A stretch of DNA of 35,572 nt from contig CAMWRR010000003.1 of NCBI GenBank assembly GCA_947176715.1, forward strand, positions 1 through 35,572, written 5' to 3'. Below, one piece after another: positions 24,884 to 33,075 of the stretch. The position numbers were made by a program, and so were the translations under genes. This DNA is from an uncultured Rikenellaceae bacterium. Lineage in GTDB: Bacteria; Bacteroidota; Bacteroidia; Bacteroidales; Rikenellaceae. The notes beneath the pieces are model-generated. The model saw only the letters and a program-made list of their open reading frames with translations. It made no database searches and was not told the DNA's origin. Numbering within the stretch: position 1 is the first letter of the stretch; each line of letters starts with the position of its first letter.

Positions 24884-25600
24884 ATGAAAATCGACAGACT
24901 ATTTGGGAGATTCTTGAAAAAAACATTTTTGCTTTTATTCGGCTCGACGACGATACTACCTGTCATATCGCAGGCACAGATACAAGAGTACAATAAATTC
25001 CGGCTCGGACTCAAGGCCGGGGTTGCGGTTGTGGCACCCACGGACGCTGACTTCGGCAGCGGATTCAAGAACCAGTCGACCACAACAGGTATCATAGCCT
25101 TTTACGGCGACTACCGGTTCGACGACATGTGGGCCATAGCGCCGGAGGCGGGCTTTACGGTGATAAAGGATGCATACGGCACACGCAATTACTACAATAC
25201 GGGCACACGCCCCAAGCTCTATATAGCATCGTTGGTCAAGTTCTATATCCCCAAGGCCAAAGGGTTTCATGTGACATTGGGGCCGGAGTTGGGAATCACG
25301 GCAAGAAAACTGTCGTACGGCAGAATGTACTTTCCCACCAGCCCGTTCCCTCCGGGAGAGGAACCACCGGGATGGCCGTACGAACCCTCACCGAGCCATG
25401 AGCTGAAATACAACCCCCTCACCTTTGCCATCAACTCGGGCATAGGCTACCGATTCAAGAAGGGGGTTGCATTCAATGCCGAATATTCAGCGGGTTTGAC
25501 GCGCATAATCCATAAGAACGAGGGCACGGATTACAATACCGTCAAAGACGGAATGTTCCGCTTCACAATAGCCATAGACCTATATCGAAGAAACAAATAG
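24884..25600 (+). CDS. Outer-membrane beta-barrel protein, paralogue 4
   Basis: 238 residues from the chosen start. I prefer MKIDRLFGRFLKK over an in-frame ATG 27 nt upstream because this ATG aligns with the start of the C10 gene in the shared leader repeat and gives a cleaner signal (cleavage near PVISQA|QIQEY). The mature N-terminus (about 40 residues) is unlike paralogue 3. From IIAFYGDYRFDD onward the two proteins are identical to the last residue. The gene has its own promoter and leader, copied from the peptidase gene, and ends at a strong terminator. The first residues resemble the start of the C10 signal peptide, suggesting a fusion of that 5' end to a barrel gene. Function is unknown. 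Confidence 0.82.
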   Translation: MKIDRLFGRFLKKTFLLLFGSTTILPVISQAQIQEYNKFRLGLKAGVAVVAPTDADFGSGFKNQSTTTGIIAFYGDYRFDDMWAIAPEAGFTVIKDAYGTRNYYNTGTRPKLYIASLVKFYIPKAKGFHVTLGPELGITARKLSYGRMYFPTSPFPPGEEPPGWPYEPSPSHELKYNPLTFAINSGIGYRFKKGVAFNAEYSAGLTRIIHKNEGTDYNTVKDGMFRFTIAIDLYRRNK

Positions 25601-25617
25601 ACCGTATATATTTCACA

Positions 25618-25655
25618 AAAAAGGCCGGAAATACACACTCTATTTCCGGCCTTTT
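25618..25655 (+). terminator. Terminator of barrel paralogue 4
   Basis: A 13-bp perfect stem (25621-25633 with 25641-25653) with loop CACACTC, A-run before and T-run after. It closes the second C10 locus. Confidence 0.9.
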
Positions 25656-25833
25656 ACATATAAAGTCAATCTGCGTTGTTTTGAGAATCCTGCTTGCGGG
25701 CATTCGCTTATTTTCAATAACTTGAAATCGACAGTTCTCTCGAACGAACTCTGTTCGGCTATAAAATGCGCCCGTATTTTAATCTCTCGGCTATTTTTCG
25801 TATCTTGCAGACCCAAAAATAAAACTAATCGCG

Positions 25834-28284
25834 ATGAAAATCTCGTACAGTTGGCTTAAAAGCTATATAAACACCGACTTGTCTGTCGAGGAGACGGCCC
25901 GTGTGTTGACAGATATAGGCCTCGAAGTGGAGGCGTTGGAGCGTGTGGAAACCGTCAAGGGCGGTCTTAAAGGTCTCGTGGTGGGACAGGTGCTCACATG
26001 CGAGGAGCATCCGGACTCGGACCATCTCCATATCACCACGGTGGATTACGGCGAGGGTCCCGTGCAGATAGTGTGCGGCGCGCCCAACGTACGTGCCGGG
26101 CTCAAGTCGATAGTGGCTACCGTGGGTGCCACCCTCTACCCCTCGGGCGAAGAGGAGGGCTTCAAGATAAAGAAGAGCAAGATACGCGGCGTGGAGTCGC
26201 TCGGTATGTTGTGCGCCGAGGACGAGATAGGCGTAGGCGCATCGCACGACGGCATCATAGAGCTTCCGGACGATGCCCGTGTCGGCATGTCGGCGGCGGA
26301 GTACTACGGCGTTGAGGAGGAGTGGCTCATGGAGATAGGGCTTACCCCCAACCGCATAGACGCGGCGTCGCACTACGGTGTGGCGCGCGACCTGTCCGCA
26401 TGGCTGCGCTATCAGGGCAAGGGCGGTGCTCTCGAGCTCCCCGACGTGTCGGCGTTCGTGCCGGGCGGCCAGAGGGGTATAGAGGTGTCGGTGGAGGCCC
26501 CCGAAGCCGCTCCGCGATATATGGGCGTGACCATACGGGGCGTCAAGGTGGCCCCCTCTCCCGAATGGCTGCAGAAGAGGTTGCGCTCCATAGGCATCAA
26601 CCCCAAGAATAACGTGGTGGATATCACCAACTTCATACTCCACGAGTTAGGACAGCCTCTGCACGCCTTCGATGCCGCCAAGATAAAGGGCGGCCGCATA
26701 GTGGTGCGCACCGTGGCGGAGGGTACGCCGTTCGTCACGCTCGACGGCGTGGAGAGAAAGCTCTCGGCGGAGGACCTTATGATATGCAACGCCTCGGAGC
26801 CTATGTGTATAGCGGGTGTGCTGGGCGGTCTCGAATCGGGCGTCACCGACGACACCACCGACATATTCCTCGAAAGCGCATACTTCAACCCCGTATCGGT
26901 ACGCAAGACGGCCAAACGTCACGGCATATCCACCGACGCCTCGTTCCGTTACGAGCGCGGCACCGACCCCTGCATGCCCCCCTACGCCCTTAAACGCGCC
27001 GCCCTGCTTATCACCTCCATAGCGGGAGGCACCCTCTCAGCCGTAGAGGAGGTATGCTCGGCAGAGGCCGCACCGTTCGACGTAGAGCTGTCGCTCGGTC
27101 GTCTCTATTCGTTGATAGGCAAGAATATAGGCAAAGAGGCCGTGATGTCGATACTCGCCGGACTGCAGATAGAGGTTACGGACAATGGCGACGACACCCT
27201 GTCGCTCAAAGTGCCCCCCTATCGCGTGGACGTGCGGCGCCAGTGCGACGTGGCGGAAGATATTCTGCGCATATACGGCTACAACAACATAGAGATACCG
27301 CAGAGCGTACGCTCGACGCTGTCGTACGCCCCCGACCCCGACAAGGAGAAGATTACGGAGACGATATCCAACTTCCTCTCTCGCGACTGGACCGAGATAA
27401 TGAGCAACTCGCTCACCTCGTCGGCCTATTACGAGGGGTGCGACATATTCCCGTCGGACTCGGCGGTACGCATTATGAACCCACTCAGCGGCGAGCTCGA
27501 CGTGATGCGTCAGACGCTTCTTTTCGGTGCGTTGGAGGCTTTGGAGCTTAACGCCAAACGCAAACGCGGCGACGTGCGCATGTACGAGATAGGCAACTGC
27601 TACCGCTACGACGGCTCCAAGCGCGACAAGGGCGGTCTTGCCCCCTATTCGCAGGAGCGCATGATAGGCATGCTCGTAAGCGGCGCGACAGGCCCCGTGT
27701 CGTGGAACGAGCCGGCGGCATCGTCCGACCTCTTCACACTCAAATCGGCCATAGAGAGCCTGTTCACGCGTCTGTCGCTCGACTTCGGCGAGGCCCGTCT
27801 GGAGGCTATGGAGAGCGACCTGTTCAGTCAGGCGGTGTCTGTCACCATACGCGGCAAGAAGATAGGTTTCATGGGCGTGGTGTCGAAGAAGACACGTTCG
27901 CGCTTCGACATAAAGAGCGAGGTATATTACGCCGAGCTGAGCTTGGACCAGATCATCCGCATGACGGGTAGCTACAAGCTGACGGTGAAAGAGCTGTCGA
28001 AATACCCGGAGGTCAGGCGCGACCTTGCCCTGCTCGTCGACAAGGATGTCGACTTCGCACGTCTGCGCTCCATAGCGTTCGGCACCGAGAAGAAGCTCCT
28101 CAAGAGCGTATCGCTGTTCGATGTTTACGAGGGCGACAAGCTCCCCGCCGGCAAGAAGTCGTACGCCCTCGGGTTCATCCTCGAAGACCGCGAAAAGACC
28201 CTAACCGACAACGTCATAGACAAAACTATGAACAACCTCATCTACCAGTTTGAACGTCAGGTAGGGGCTGAGATTCGTAAATAA
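25834..28284 (+). CDS. pheT: Phenylalanine--tRNA ligase beta subunit
   Basis: Large subunit of the heterotetrameric enzyme that charges tRNA-Phe, 816 residues, normal length. The N-terminus (MKISYSWLKSYINTDLSVEE) leads into an EMAP/YtpR tRNA-binding domain (about 40-150, DSDHLHITTVDYGEGPVQIV, CGAPNVRAGLKSIVATVG). B3/B4 editing (including NPKNNVVDITNFILHELGQP), B5, the catalytic-like core, and a C-terminal FDX-ACB domain (ELSKYPEVRRDLALLVDKDV through FTLEDREKTLTD-like sequence) follow. pheS is not adjacent. A terminator follows, so the gene stands alone. Confidence 0.96.
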   Translation: MKISYSWLKSYINTDLSVEETARVLTDIGLEVEALERVETVKGGLKGLVVGQVLTCEEHPDSDHLHITTVDYGEGPVQIVCGAPNVRAGLKSIVATVGATLYPSGEEEGFKIKKSKIRGVESLGMLCAEDEIGVGASHDGIIELPDDARVGMSAAEYYGVEEEWLMEIGLTPNRIDAASHYGVARDLSAWLRYQGKGGALELPDVSAFVPGGQRGIEVSVEAPEAAPRYMGVTIRGVKVAPSPEWLQKRLRSIGINPKNNVVDITNFILHELGQPLHAFDAAKIKGGRIVVRTVAEGTPFVTLDGVERKLSAEDLMICNASEPMCIAGVLGGLESGVTDDTTDIFLESAYFNPVSVRKTAKRHGISTDASFRYERGTDPCMPPYALKRAALLITSIAGGTLSAVEEVCSAEAAPFDVELSLGRLYSLIGKNIGKEAVMSILAGLQIEVTDNGDDTLSLKVPPYRVDVRRQCDVAEDILRIYGYNNIEIPQSVRSTLSYAPDPDKEKITETISNFLSRDWTEIMSNSLTSSAYYEGCDIFPSDSAVRIMNPLSGELDVMRQTLLFGALEALELNAKRKRGDVRMYEIGNCYRYDGSKRDKGGLAPYSQERMIGMLVSGATGPVSWNEPAASSDLFTLKSAIESLFTRLSLDFGEARLEAMESDLFSQAVSVTIRGKKIGFMGVVSKKTRSRFDIKSEVYYAELSLDQIIRMTGSYKLTVKELSKYPEVRRDLALLVDKDVDFARLRSIAFGTEKKLLKSVSLFDVYEGDKLPAGKKSYALGFILEDREKTLTDNVIDKTMNNLIYQFERQVGAEIRK

Positions 28285-28314
28285 CCGGTCGAAGAGATGA
28301 AATAACCGGTCGAA
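28279..28314 (+). repeat. 21-bp tandem duplication across the pheT stop codon
   Basis: AAATAACCGGTCGAA occurs at 28279-28293 and again at 28300-28314. The first copy contains the stop codon and the second lies against the terminator. Confidence 0.8.
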
Positions 28315-28350
28315 AAAAGGCCTGTCGGGATTTTCTCCGACAGGCCTTTT
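28315..28350 (+). terminator. Terminator of pheT
   Basis: GGCCTGTCGG pairs with CCGACAGGCC, with an A-run before and TTTT after. Confidence 0.9.
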
Positions 28351-28483
28351 CTTTAATCTTGATGGAGGGCGGTGTCTGGTTTGTAGTCTCCGTACCTTAG
28401 TAACGTATGGATAATATAAAAGGCAATCTCTTGATTAAAAAGGAGATGATTCGCAAGTAATTACAAGTTCCCGGACAGCAAAT

Positions 28484-28515
28484 AAAAAGAGCGCTTATGC
28501 TTAAGCGCTCTTTCT
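28484..28515 (-). terminator. Terminator of argB
   Basis: AAAGAGCGCTT (28486-28496) pairs with AAGCGCTCTTT (28503-28513) over a 6-nt loop. On the minus strand it is followed by TTTTTATT. It lies 28 nt past the argB stop. Between it and the pheT terminator I see no gene. Confidence 0.88.
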
Positions 28516-28541
28516 TTGCATCAGGCCTATTCCCGAAAGGG

Positions 28542-29318
28542 CTACAACGTTATCCTCGTGCCGCCGCAGTTCTCTTTGCAGATAGCGTCGCAACCGCATA
28601 TCACCACGCTTTTCACGCCGTTTCTTACGGCATCGAAAGCGTTGTCTATCTTGGGTATCATGCCGCCCGATACGGTGCCGTCCGCGCGTAGCTCGGCATA
28701 ATGGGCCGGGTCTATGTGCGATATGAGGCTTGCGGGGTCGTCGATGTGTGCCATCACGCCGGCCATCTCGAAACAGTATATCAGCTCCACCTCGTAAACG
28801 GACGACAGAGCCACGGCCACGGTGCGGGCCACGGTGTCGGCATTGGTGTTGAGAAGCGTACCCTTGCCGTCGTGTGTGATGGGGGCTATCACGGGCATAT
28901 ATCCCCTCTCTATCAGCATAGATAAGGTACTGACCCCCGTAAGCTCGAGTATAGGGTCGCCTACGAAGCCGTAATCTATTGCGCCGGCAGAGCGTCGTCC
29001 GGAGGTTATGGCTCCGCCGTCGGCCCCGCACAGTCCGAACGCATTCATGCCGCGCCCCTGCAACGATGCCGCTATCTTCTTGTTGACAAGTCCTGCATAG
29101 ACCATCGTCACCACATCGAGCGTCCTCTCGTCGGTGACACGCCGCCCGTCTATCATCTTGGTCTCTATCCCGAGAGCCTTGCTTATCTCGGTGGCCACCT
29201 TGCCTCCGCCGTGTACGAGCACGCAAGGCCCCTCCAGTTTTACCAAGTCGTCGAGGAAAGATTCGAGCACCTCCCTGTTGTCGACGACGTTACCGCCTAT
29301 CTTTATTACTTTCAACAT
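28542..29318 (-). CDS. argB: Acetylglutamate (acylglutamate) kinase
   Basis: Phosphorylates N-acylglutamate, the second step of arginine synthesis, 258 residues from MLKVIKIGGNVVDN. The longer frame adds 11 residues before the phosphate-binding start, unlike the family. Visible motifs are KIGGN (ATP phosphates), VLVHGGGKVATEISKALG (glutamate site), RVTDERTLDVVTMVYAGLVNK, LLNTNADTVARTVAVAL, and DGTVSGGMIPKIDNAFDAV. It is well separated from the argGCD run, with its own terminator and a promoter that almost touches the start codon. Confidence 0.94.
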   Translation of the reverse strand: MLKVIKIGGNVVDNREVLESFLDDLVKLEGPCVLVHGGGKVATEISKALGIETKMIDGRRVTDERTLDVVTMVYAGLVNKKIAASLQGRGMNAFGLCGADGGAITSGRRSAGAIDYGFVGDPILELTGVSTLSMLIERGYMPVIAPITHDGKGTLLNTNADTVARTVAVALSSVYEVELIYCFEMAGVMAHIDDPASLISHIDPAHYAELRADGTVSGGMIPKIDNAFDAVRNGVKSVVICGCDAICKENCGGTRITL

Positions 29319-29547
29319 AGCTGCAAATTTATTCCGACATGTTGTCGACAATGATTACACAACGCTGAAACGCCGCGCCGGCCTTGCCGATACCGATGTT
29401 ATCCGCTACAAAAATAGGGGCTTTTCTATAATATGTCAACATTTTTCCACACAATATCAACCCGATGTCAACAGTGTGACAACCCTTTCTGACAAGATGC
29501 CTGACATACACCCGCACCCAACGCGGGGTGCACGCCCGTATGGAGAC
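29319..29547. other. Gap between argB and the fimbrillin-like gene
   Basis: Apart from the argB promoter I see no gene. Short frames on both strands lack coding character. Confidence 0.5.
29324..29351 (-). promoter_or_regulatory. argB promoter with little or no leader
   Basis: On the minus strand TAAATTTG (29324-29331) ends 5 nt before the chosen ATG. TTG (29349-29351) lies 17 nt upstream of the box, slightly short. If used, the mRNA would start at or very near the AUG. Confidence 0.45.
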
Positions 29548-29578
29548 AAAAAATCGGAGAGTGAAATCACCCTCCGAT
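29547..29578 (-). terminator. Terminator of the fimbrillin-like lipoprotein gene
   Basis: An 11-position stem with one mismatch (around 29553-29577, loop AAAT), followed on the minus strand by six T. It lies shortly after the gene's stop codon. Confidence 0.8.
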
Positions 29579-29600
29579 CTCTATCTTAACCGGTCCGATA

Positions 29601-31415
29601 CTATTTCTTTGCGGCCAGCTGAACTATGTTGCGGAAATATTCCGTGCCCGACAGGCCTGCGATGCCCACCCTCACGGGATAGATGCGCGTGGTGTTGTTC
29701 GTCCCTACGTTGTCGGTGAATCCCGATATGGTGAACTCCACTATATTGCCGTTGACCGTCTTGCTCACAGAGAGGCCCTCTATGGGGGTTATGTCGAAGC
29801 TGCTTGCGCCCTCCTCTCCCTTGCCTACCTTGAGCCTTATGACCACATTGCCGGGATCTTTAGCGGGCAGATTGCCTTCGGGAGAGATAGACTCCAAAAC
29901 CATGATAGGCTCCTGACGTATCTGTATCTTCTTTATTATCTCTTTCTGTGTGTCTCCGCCGGCAGATGTCATGTTGTGCAGTATGTTGACGGTGACGGTT
30001 CTGTAATCGTTGATGGGTACGTCGGGATCGGAGCTTACGTTGTCGGGCAGGTGTTCGAGCATGAATTTGCCGGTCTGCACGCTCTTGCCTCCCTCCTGCA
30101 CCGTAGCGATGTCCGTTATGTCGTGATAGTGACCCATGGGGAGCACCTCTATCGAGAAATCTTCGAGCGAATACAGGGTCGATTTTATCGAAAACTCCAA
30201 GTTACGGTTACCCATAGTGGAGTAGGGCAACATGCCGTCGTTGTCGATTATCTCCTGCGGGAACTCCACGGTTACGGTAGGCTCGTCCGGCGAGACCTTT
30301 ATAACCTCTCCGGTGGCGGTGGGACCCTCGCCCCAATCGTCCGGACCTTCGAGCATCACCTCTATCGACCCGCGCATTACAGAGACGTTATATACGTATT
30401 TCACATTGGCTTTCAGTGTGTTTTTCTTCTCGTCGTCATATATGGGCAGGTCGCAAGAGTAGCGTTTGGTCTCTACGGTGCCGTCGCTGGCCGTATGTGT
30501 CACCAGCACCTCCACCTTGGGCTGTTTCTCGGCCGTGAGCTTGGCCGGAACCACGAGCATATCCACGTTCTCTCCGGTATAGTCCGTAGTCTTGGGCTGC
30601 AATACGACGGGAGTCTCATAGTTGCGGAACACGCGGGTGGTGTCGGCGCCCGTCCGTACCGCTACGTTGTCGCGTATGTCGGCGGCTGTCGGAGAGGTCA
30701 TGTTGTACTCTCCCTTGACATACACACCGCATATTGCGGCGCTCTTTAGCTCCAGCTTGTCGTCGCTTCCCCACTCGTCCGATTTGGCTACACGCAACTG
30801 TATGAAGCTGTTGAGGTGCTGCATGGTCATGTTGAGCACGGCTACCGTACCGTCGGCGGTGGGCGCTACGTCGGTAGTGGCGGCCAATGCGTCGTTGAGG
30901 AAGAATGCGTTGCTGGCCGACTGGTCGGCGGCTATGTCGTACGTTACCGTCGGGAAGCCTACGAACGACGAGCTCTCGTCGAACGGACTGCCGGCCTCTG
31001 ATGAGTGCGGATAGTAGGCCATGAAACGCGACTCGGCCGCTACGCCCCCTTGTGTGGCGAAATCGAGCAGAGTGGAGTGGTCCTTGTCGAAGAGTTGCAT
31101 CCATTTGGTGTTGGCGTTATCGTACTGGAATGCCAGATTCTCCTGAAAAAGATCGCCCGAGCCGGGTGTCCCTGTCGCGGATGCCTTGGTCATGACAAAG
31201 ACACCGATTTTGTCTTTGTCGGAAAATTTCGTCTTCAGCGGATCGGTATCGTCCCTTTGCGTATAGGTCTTGATATCCCGCAGATTGGATACGTTGGACG
31301 GCTCTGCGTTCAGCGCGACGTGTCCATCGTCTGTCTTCAGGCCGTTATTGCGGTCGTTTTTCGCACAACCGGCGGCTACGAAGATCGAAACCAATATTAT
31401 AAAAACCCTCTTCAT
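29601..31415 (-). CDS. Fimbrillin-like (Mfa-like) lipoprotein
   Basis: Predicted surface or fimbrial lipoprotein, 604 residues from the chosen start, MKRVFIILVSIFVAAGC (lipobox AAGC, Cys 17). A frame 29 codons longer is upstream of the signal and runs into the promoter. The N-terminal half follows the Mfa-like pattern: TKFSDKDKIGVFVMTKA, SRFMAYYPHS, VAVLNMTMQHLNSFIQLRV, and LKANVKYVYNVSVMRGSIE before DDWGEG. The C-terminal part (about 390-604) has two beta-rich domains with bacterial Ig character, including KIQIRQEPIMVLESISPEG. Family members build or cap fimbriae in Bacteroidales. No other fimbrial genes are adjacent, so this is an orphan. It has a well-formed own promoter and terminator. 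Confidence 0.82.
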   Translation of the reverse strand: MKRVFIILVSIFVAAGCAKNDRNNGLKTDDGHVALNAEPSNVSNLRDIKTYTQRDDTDPLKTKFSDKDKIGVFVMTKASATGTPGSGDLFQENLAFQYDNANTKWMQLFDKDHSTLLDFATQGGVAAESRFMAYYPHSSEAGSPFDESSSFVGFPTVTYDIAADQSASNAFFLNDALAATTDVAPTADGTVAVLNMTMQHLNSFIQLRVAKSDEWGSDDKLELKSAAICGVYVKGEYNMTSPTAADIRDNVAVRTGADTTRVFRNYETPVVLQPKTTDYTGENVDMLVVPAKLTAEKQPKVEVLVTHTASDGTVETKRYSCDLPIYDDEKKNTLKANVKYVYNVSVMRGSIEVMLEGPDDWGEGPTATGEVIKVSPDEPTVTVEFPQEIIDNDGMLPYSTMGNRNLEFSIKSTLYSLEDFSIEVLPMGHYHDITDIATVQEGGKSVQTGKFMLEHLPDNVSSDPDVPINDYRTVTVNILHNMTSAGGDTQKEIIKKIQIRQEPIMVLESISPEGNLPAKDPGNVVIRLKVGKGEEGASSFDITPIEGLSVSKTVNGNIVEFTISGFTDNVGTNNTTRIYPVRVGIAGLSGTEYFRNIVQLAAKK

Positions 31416-31499
31416 AAATAAAATAGATATAGAAACAAACGACTGATTATCAAAAATGTAGTCAATATCCAGCCGCATTTTGTCATATAAATTACCGAG

Positions 31500-31531
31500 C
31501 AAATATACGGAATAAAATATTAAGTGTCAAA
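31500..31531 (-). promoter_or_regulatory. Promoter of the fimbrillin-like gene
   Basis: On the minus strand TTTG (31528-31531), 20 nt, then TATATTTG (31500-31507): a perfect consensus. Start near 31493 gives a leader of about 78 nt. Confidence 0.8.
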
Positions 31532-31594
31532 CCTTTTTACGATTAATTGATGCACTCGTGCGATAAAAAACTCCGGCCTGCAATATACTGTCGG

Positions 31595-31609
31595 GGTAGC
31601 TTCGCTACC
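31595..31609. other. Short perfect hairpin of unknown role
   Basis: GGTAGC and GCTACC pair over TTC in the gap between the fimbrillin-like and C1 peptidase genes. There is no T-run beside it. Confidence 0.5.
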
Positions 31610-31628
31610 TGTGAATATCGGTCTCAAT

Positions 31629-31660
31629 AAAAAAGGAGACACCGAAAGGCATCTCCTTGT
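31629..31660 (-). terminator. Terminator of the C1 peptidase gene
   Basis: AAGGAGA (31633-31639) pairs with TCTCCTT (31652-31658). On the minus strand the stem is followed by TTTTATT. It lies just past the stop codon. Confidence 0.8.
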
Positions 31661-31678
31661 GATATTGTGTCGGAAAGG

Positions 31679-32893
31679 CTATTTTATTCCGAATTTGTCG
31701 CGTGTAGCCTGTGACAGGGCGTTCTTGTTGAACGACAGGTTGGTGGTCTTGGCCGCCACGAAGGGGGCCGATACGTAGAAGCAACCGCCGTATAGCTGAG
31801 AGGTGCCCCACGAGTTCTTGACCTTATAGAACTTGTTGCCGTTCTGGTCTTTGGCTATGCCGAATATCTGCATGCCGTGGTCGTCGGTGGTGGTGTAGTT
31901 GTCGAACATCTCCTGACGCATCTGCTGAGTGACCTTCTTCTCGGGAACGGGCTTGTCGAACTTGTACATCTGTGCGTCTCTCTCGGCGGGGGTGAGGGCC
32001 ACCCAACGCTGTTGCTCGTTGTTGTCCATGGCCTTTATGTCGGTCTCGGGGAGTACGGCGAAGCCTTTGGTGTAGGCGAAGCCCTTCTCGCTGACATCGG
32101 AGCCCCAGCATACGGTGTAGCCGTTTTCGAGCGCTTCGTCCAGCATTGCCATCATGTCGTCCACGGGAACGTTATACGACAGTCCCCATGCCCAGTTGTC
32201 GGGTATCTCCAAGGCGAACATCTCGCCGAACGGATGGTGCGAGAACGAGGTTACATCTATGTAGTCGCTGTTGGTGAAGCCTAACTCCTCGGCATAAGAG
32301 CGGGGGGTGTAGGTCTTGCCGTCTATCTCGAATGTCTCGGGGCGTTTGCCGAAGTAGGCGTCGAGTATGCCCTCCACACCCTCTATCCATGCGGTTGTAA
32401 GGGTTCTGTTGGGGTTCGACACGATGACGTCGGCGTATGCCTTGAGCACTCCGTCCACCTCTCCGTGCACGTGCGAGTCTGTGCCGTAGTTGAGGCCGGG
32501 ATATACGCTCTCGGGCACTATGCCGTATTTCTCTATCATGTTGGGCACGTCGTGTGCGTTACCGCCCTGACCAAGCTCCGCCTTGCCGTGCATGCGGACG
32601 TATTTGAGTATCTTTTCGAGGTAGGCGTGACGAACCACCCACATCTCCGACAGGTCGATGTTCTGCTCCGCCTTGCCGTGTTTCAGCGCATCGCTCTCCA
32701 GCACCGCCATGGTAGAGAAGCACCAACAGGTGCCGGAACGCGCTTGGTTGCGCACGTCGGTGATGGGGTTTATCTTCACGTCGGTGAAGACGTAGCCCTG
32801 CTCCTCTTTGGGCTGCTCTTTCTTGGCCCTCTTCTGTGCTACCGCTGGAAGCGCGAGTGTCAGTGCCAGTGTCGCGATAATCAGTTTTTTCAT
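31679..32893 (-). CDS. Secreted C1-family (papain-fold, PepC/bleomycin-hydrolase-like) peptidase
   Basis: Exported cysteine aminopeptidase-type enzyme, 404 residues. A Sec signal ends at about residue 19 (ALPAVA|QKRAKK), and a short charged linker follows. The papain catalytic set is complete: Gln 50 (oxyanion) and nucleophile Cys 56 in RNQARSGTCWCFS, histidine in TTDDHGMQIFG, asparagine in YKVKNSWGTS. The LGQGGNAHDVPNMIEKYGIVPE stretch is typical of the bleomycin hydrolase/PepC group. The C-terminus (SQATRDKFGIK) may reach back to the active site, as in that group. It is transcribed alone, divergently from nagB, and presumably trims peptides in the periplasm. Confidence 0.9.
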   Translation of the reverse strand: MKKLIIATLALTLALPAVAQKRAKKEQPKEEQGYVFTDVKINPITDVRNQARSGTCWCFSTMAVLESDALKHGKAEQNIDLSEMWVVRHAYLEKILKYVRMHGKAELGQGGNAHDVPNMIEKYGIVPESVYPGLNYGTDSHVHGEVDGVLKAYADVIVSNPNRTLTTAWIEGVEGILDAYFGKRPETFEIDGKTYTPRSYAEELGFTNSDYIDVTSFSHHPFGEMFALEIPDNWAWGLSYNVPVDDMMAMLDEALENGYTVCWGSDVSEKGFAYTKGFAVLPETDIKAMDNNEQQRWVALTPAERDAQMYKFDKPVPEKKVTQQMRQEMFDNYTTTDDHGMQIFGIAKDQNGNKFYKVKNSWGTSQLYGGCFYVSAPFVAAKTTNLSFNKNALSQATRDKFGIK

Positions 32894-32943
32894 ATTTGTT
32901 ATGATTTAATTGTTTGAAGAACTGTTTGAACTGTTTGCGAAAG

Positions 32944-32974
32944 CGAAAGTAGTCATTTATTTTTAATTTTTCAA
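32944..32974 (-). promoter_or_regulatory. Promoter of the C1 peptidase gene
   Basis: On the minus strand TTG (32972-32974), 20 nt, then TACTTTCG (32944-32951). It gives a leader of about 45 nt. Confidence 0.6.
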
Positions 32975-32984
32975 TAAAAAGCAA

Positions 32985-32992
32985 TATCTTTG
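32985..32992 (+). promoter_or_regulatory. -7 box of nagB
   Basis: Perfect TATCTTTG. No TTG is seen 19-20 nt upstream, so only the -7 box is supported. The leader would be about 75 nt. Confidence 0.55.
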
Positions 32993-33075
32993 TGTATGAT
33001 AATTTAGGTCTGCGACTATGTTGTCGCCGGCTGTGCCTGTCGCAAAAGCGTGTTTACTTTAAACTTTAATATACA

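Noticed and set aside
22211..25655. Insertion sequence or transposon explaining the duplicated C10 loci
   Set aside because: No transposase, terminal inverted repeats or target-site duplication seen at either locus.
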